In this document: positions 6,888 to 8,148 of the stretch, piece after piece
Layout of the letters: the number at the start of each line of letters is the position of its first letter
How positions within the stretch are numbered: position 1 is the stretch's first letter
NCBI GenBank assembly: GCA_003524705.1
Contig: DQGV01000165.1
Location: forward strand, 11,046 to 19,193
Source of the DNA: Anaerolineae bacterium
Lineage (GTDB): Bacteria > Chloroflexota > Anaerolineae > Anaerolineales > Villigracilaceae
Length of the DNA: 8,148 bases
Direction: 5' to 3'
Made by a program: the position numbers and the translations under genes
Notes under the pieces: generated by a model
What the model was told of the DNA's origin: nothing
What the model saw: only the letters and a program-made list of their open reading frames with translations
Databases searched by the model: none

Positions 6888-6926
6888 TTTATTACTCCTG
6901 TTTGTTTATGAATGTTTAGGCGTAGA

Positions 6927-8141
6927 TTAAGTCTTCTTTTTGAGGCGCAGGCTGAGGTCACGAAAGAAGCGACGAATCCAAACGATGATGCGTGAGCCGG
7001 GCGGAGGTGGCGCTTGAGTCTGTTCTTTTTCGGGGAAGGGGTCAAGGTCTAGCATTTTTCGCATGATGTAGTTCCACATCAATAAAGTTGTGGCGAGTAA
7101 AGGCGCGGCAACGACGACTCCAAGAAAACCAAATAAATTGGCGGCGATGATGGCGGCGACTAAGACGGCGGCTGGGTGAACTTTGAGCGCATCAGACATA
7201 ATGCGTGGGGATAAGATATTGTCGAAGATTTGGTCTATGATGATGGCGACAATTAAAACAATTAGTGTGTAAGCCCACGGCTCCATGCCAAATAGTTTGA
7301 AGACTTGAAAGTATGCAACAATGACTAAGATGCCCCAATTAACGGCAGGACCAACATAAGGAACGAAACGAGCAATGCCTGCTAAAACTGCAAGTGGAGC
7401 GGCGTAATTGACACCAAGTACTCCTAATGCAATTGAGTAGATAATAATTGTTAAGAAGAATAAGATGATTTGTCCGCGTAAGAAGGCGTTCCAAATTCTT
7501 CCAAGTTCGCGGGTGAGACGGGCAATATCTTGTGCGTAGCCGGGAATATCTACTGTGACCATGCGTTCACGTAAGCCACCACTTTCTGCAAGCACAAAAT
7601 ATGAGACGAGCAATACGAATAATGTCCAGCCAAAAAAGTTTGCGGCACTTCCAGCCACTGAACCAAGAAGTGTGCCTGTTTGGCTTAATAAAGGTTGTAT
7701 AGCACCTAATATTTGTTGACTAATTCCATTTAAGTCTAAAGTTCTAAGGTCTAAAGTAAATGGACCGATTTCAAAAACTTGTTCGGATACTGTTTCAATT
7801 AATTCAGGTAAGTTTTGAATTGCATTTTGAACGTTGGTAATTAAGTTTTGAATTTGTTGTGCTAAACCAACGCCACCTAGTGCAAGTGAGCCAATTAAAA
7901 GGATGAGAATAATTAAATAAATAACACCAACTGATACTCCCCAAGAAAACTTTAATCTATGCTGAAAAAATACAGCAAGAGGATAGATAAGATAAGAAAC
8001 CACTAATGCGATGAGCAAAGGCGTAATCACTGCTTGTGAACTTACGATTAATGCGCCAATCAATACAGTTAAAGTAAGGGCAATAACAAGTTTGGTATTT
8101 CCGCCCCAAGTTGGAGAGTTGGTCTGATTTGTCTCTGTCAT
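6927..8141 (-). CDS. AI-2E family transporter (PerM/YdiK-type membrane protein)
   Basis: This complete 404-residue protein starts at the ATG at 8139-8141. The seven bases beyond it do not show the ribosome binding site, which lies off the window. Two or three helices at about 17-58 and 67-92 are followed by a soluble segment (95-165, amphipathic, Gln/Leu-rich), then helices at about 168-185, 222-245, 247-282, 290-310 and 325-358. Family hallmarks are visible: RFVPYVGP at 258-265, the IIDQIFDNILSPRIMSDALKVHP region (301-323, with D303, N309, P312, H322 and P323), GFLGVVVAAPL at 338-348. The tail (370-404) is Pro-rich and then basic, and is cytoplasmic. Members are inner-membrane proteins; autoinducer-2 export is claimed for one (TqsA), while others act as ion antiporters, so the substrate here is open. 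It heads the minus-strand unit that includes the 59-residue protein. Confidence 0.93.
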   Translation of the reverse strand: MTETNQTNSPTWGGNTKLVIALTLTVLIGALIVSSQAVITPLLIALVVSYLIYPLAVFFQHRLKFSWGVSVGVIYLIILILLIGSLALGGVGLAQQIQNLITNVQNAIQNLPELIETVSEQVFEIGPFTLDLRTLDLNGISQQILGAIQPLLSQTGTLLGSVAGSAANFFGWTLFVLLVSYFVLAESGGLRERMVTVDIPGYAQDIARLTRELGRIWNAFLRGQIILFFLTIIIYSIALGVLGVNYAAPLAVLAGIARFVPYVGPAVNWGILVIVAYFQVFKLFGMEPWAYTLIVLIVAIIIDQIFDNILSPRIMSDALKVHPAAVLVAAIIAANLFGFLGVVVAAPLLATTLLMWNYIMRKMLDLDPFPEKEQTQAPPPPGSRIIVWIRRFFRDLSLRLKKKT

Positions 8142-8148
8142 AGTGTGA

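Noticed and set aside
6720..6911. Plus-strand open frame of 63 codons
   Set aside because: It lies opposite the 59-residue minus-strand gene, which has a good ribosome binding site and fits the operon; the plus frame has an odd Phe/Val/Gly-rich composition and no Shine-Dalgarno.
6927..8141. Quorum-sensing locus suggested by the AI-2E family name
   Set aside because: The family name derives from one member; no luxS or lsr-type gene is present and transport of autoinducer is not shown for most members.

Overview
The window reads as an ordinary chromosomal stretch of an AT-rich bacterium. The best guess is a member of the Chloroflexota (Anaerolineae-like). This rests on remembered resemblance of the left-edge MFS protein, the long GNAT protein and the 59-residue acidic protein to proteins of that group; no search was possible, so the placement is tentative. 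There are no rRNA or tRNA genes, no CRISPR array and no recognisable insertion sequence.

Left part (1-1891): the 5' end of an MFS transporter gene points left off the window. Back to back with it, across a 66-base gap holding two outward-facing TATAAT hexamers, lies a plus-strand pair: a 322-residue GNAT acetyltransferase with an apparently leaderless start, then a 123-residue four-helix membrane protein of the 'phage holin family 4' (a cellular family despite its name). A strong bidirectional hairpin at about 1896-1927 separates this pair from the convergent minus-strand genes.

Middle (1924-6654): three consecutive minus-strand genes encode paralogous polytopic membrane proteins of 479-549 residues. 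They are packed as an operon, with a 4-base ATGA overlap at the first junction and a 1-base gap at the second. They share an Asp-rich loop (DDIFFDxD), an HP motif 20-odd residues later, a C-terminal FLYSxNW motif and the same C-terminal tail. The layout suggests GT-C-type, lipid-linked-sugar glycosyltransferases, but that is inference and their substrate cannot be read from the sequence. The last 127 bases of the first two genes are about 94% identical and then drop sharply to about two thirds, which suggests gene conversion.

Right part (6685-8141): the minus strand carries an AI-2E family transporter (PerM/YdiK type) followed 39 bases later by a 59-residue acidic protein with a good ribosome binding site, ending in a 12-bp hairpin that overlaps its stop codon. 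The paralogue array starts directly after this hairpin, so it is either a separate unit or the distal part of a read-through transcript.

The most unusual content is the triplicated membrane protein family with its conversion tract and variable N-terminus. The other genes are widespread types.
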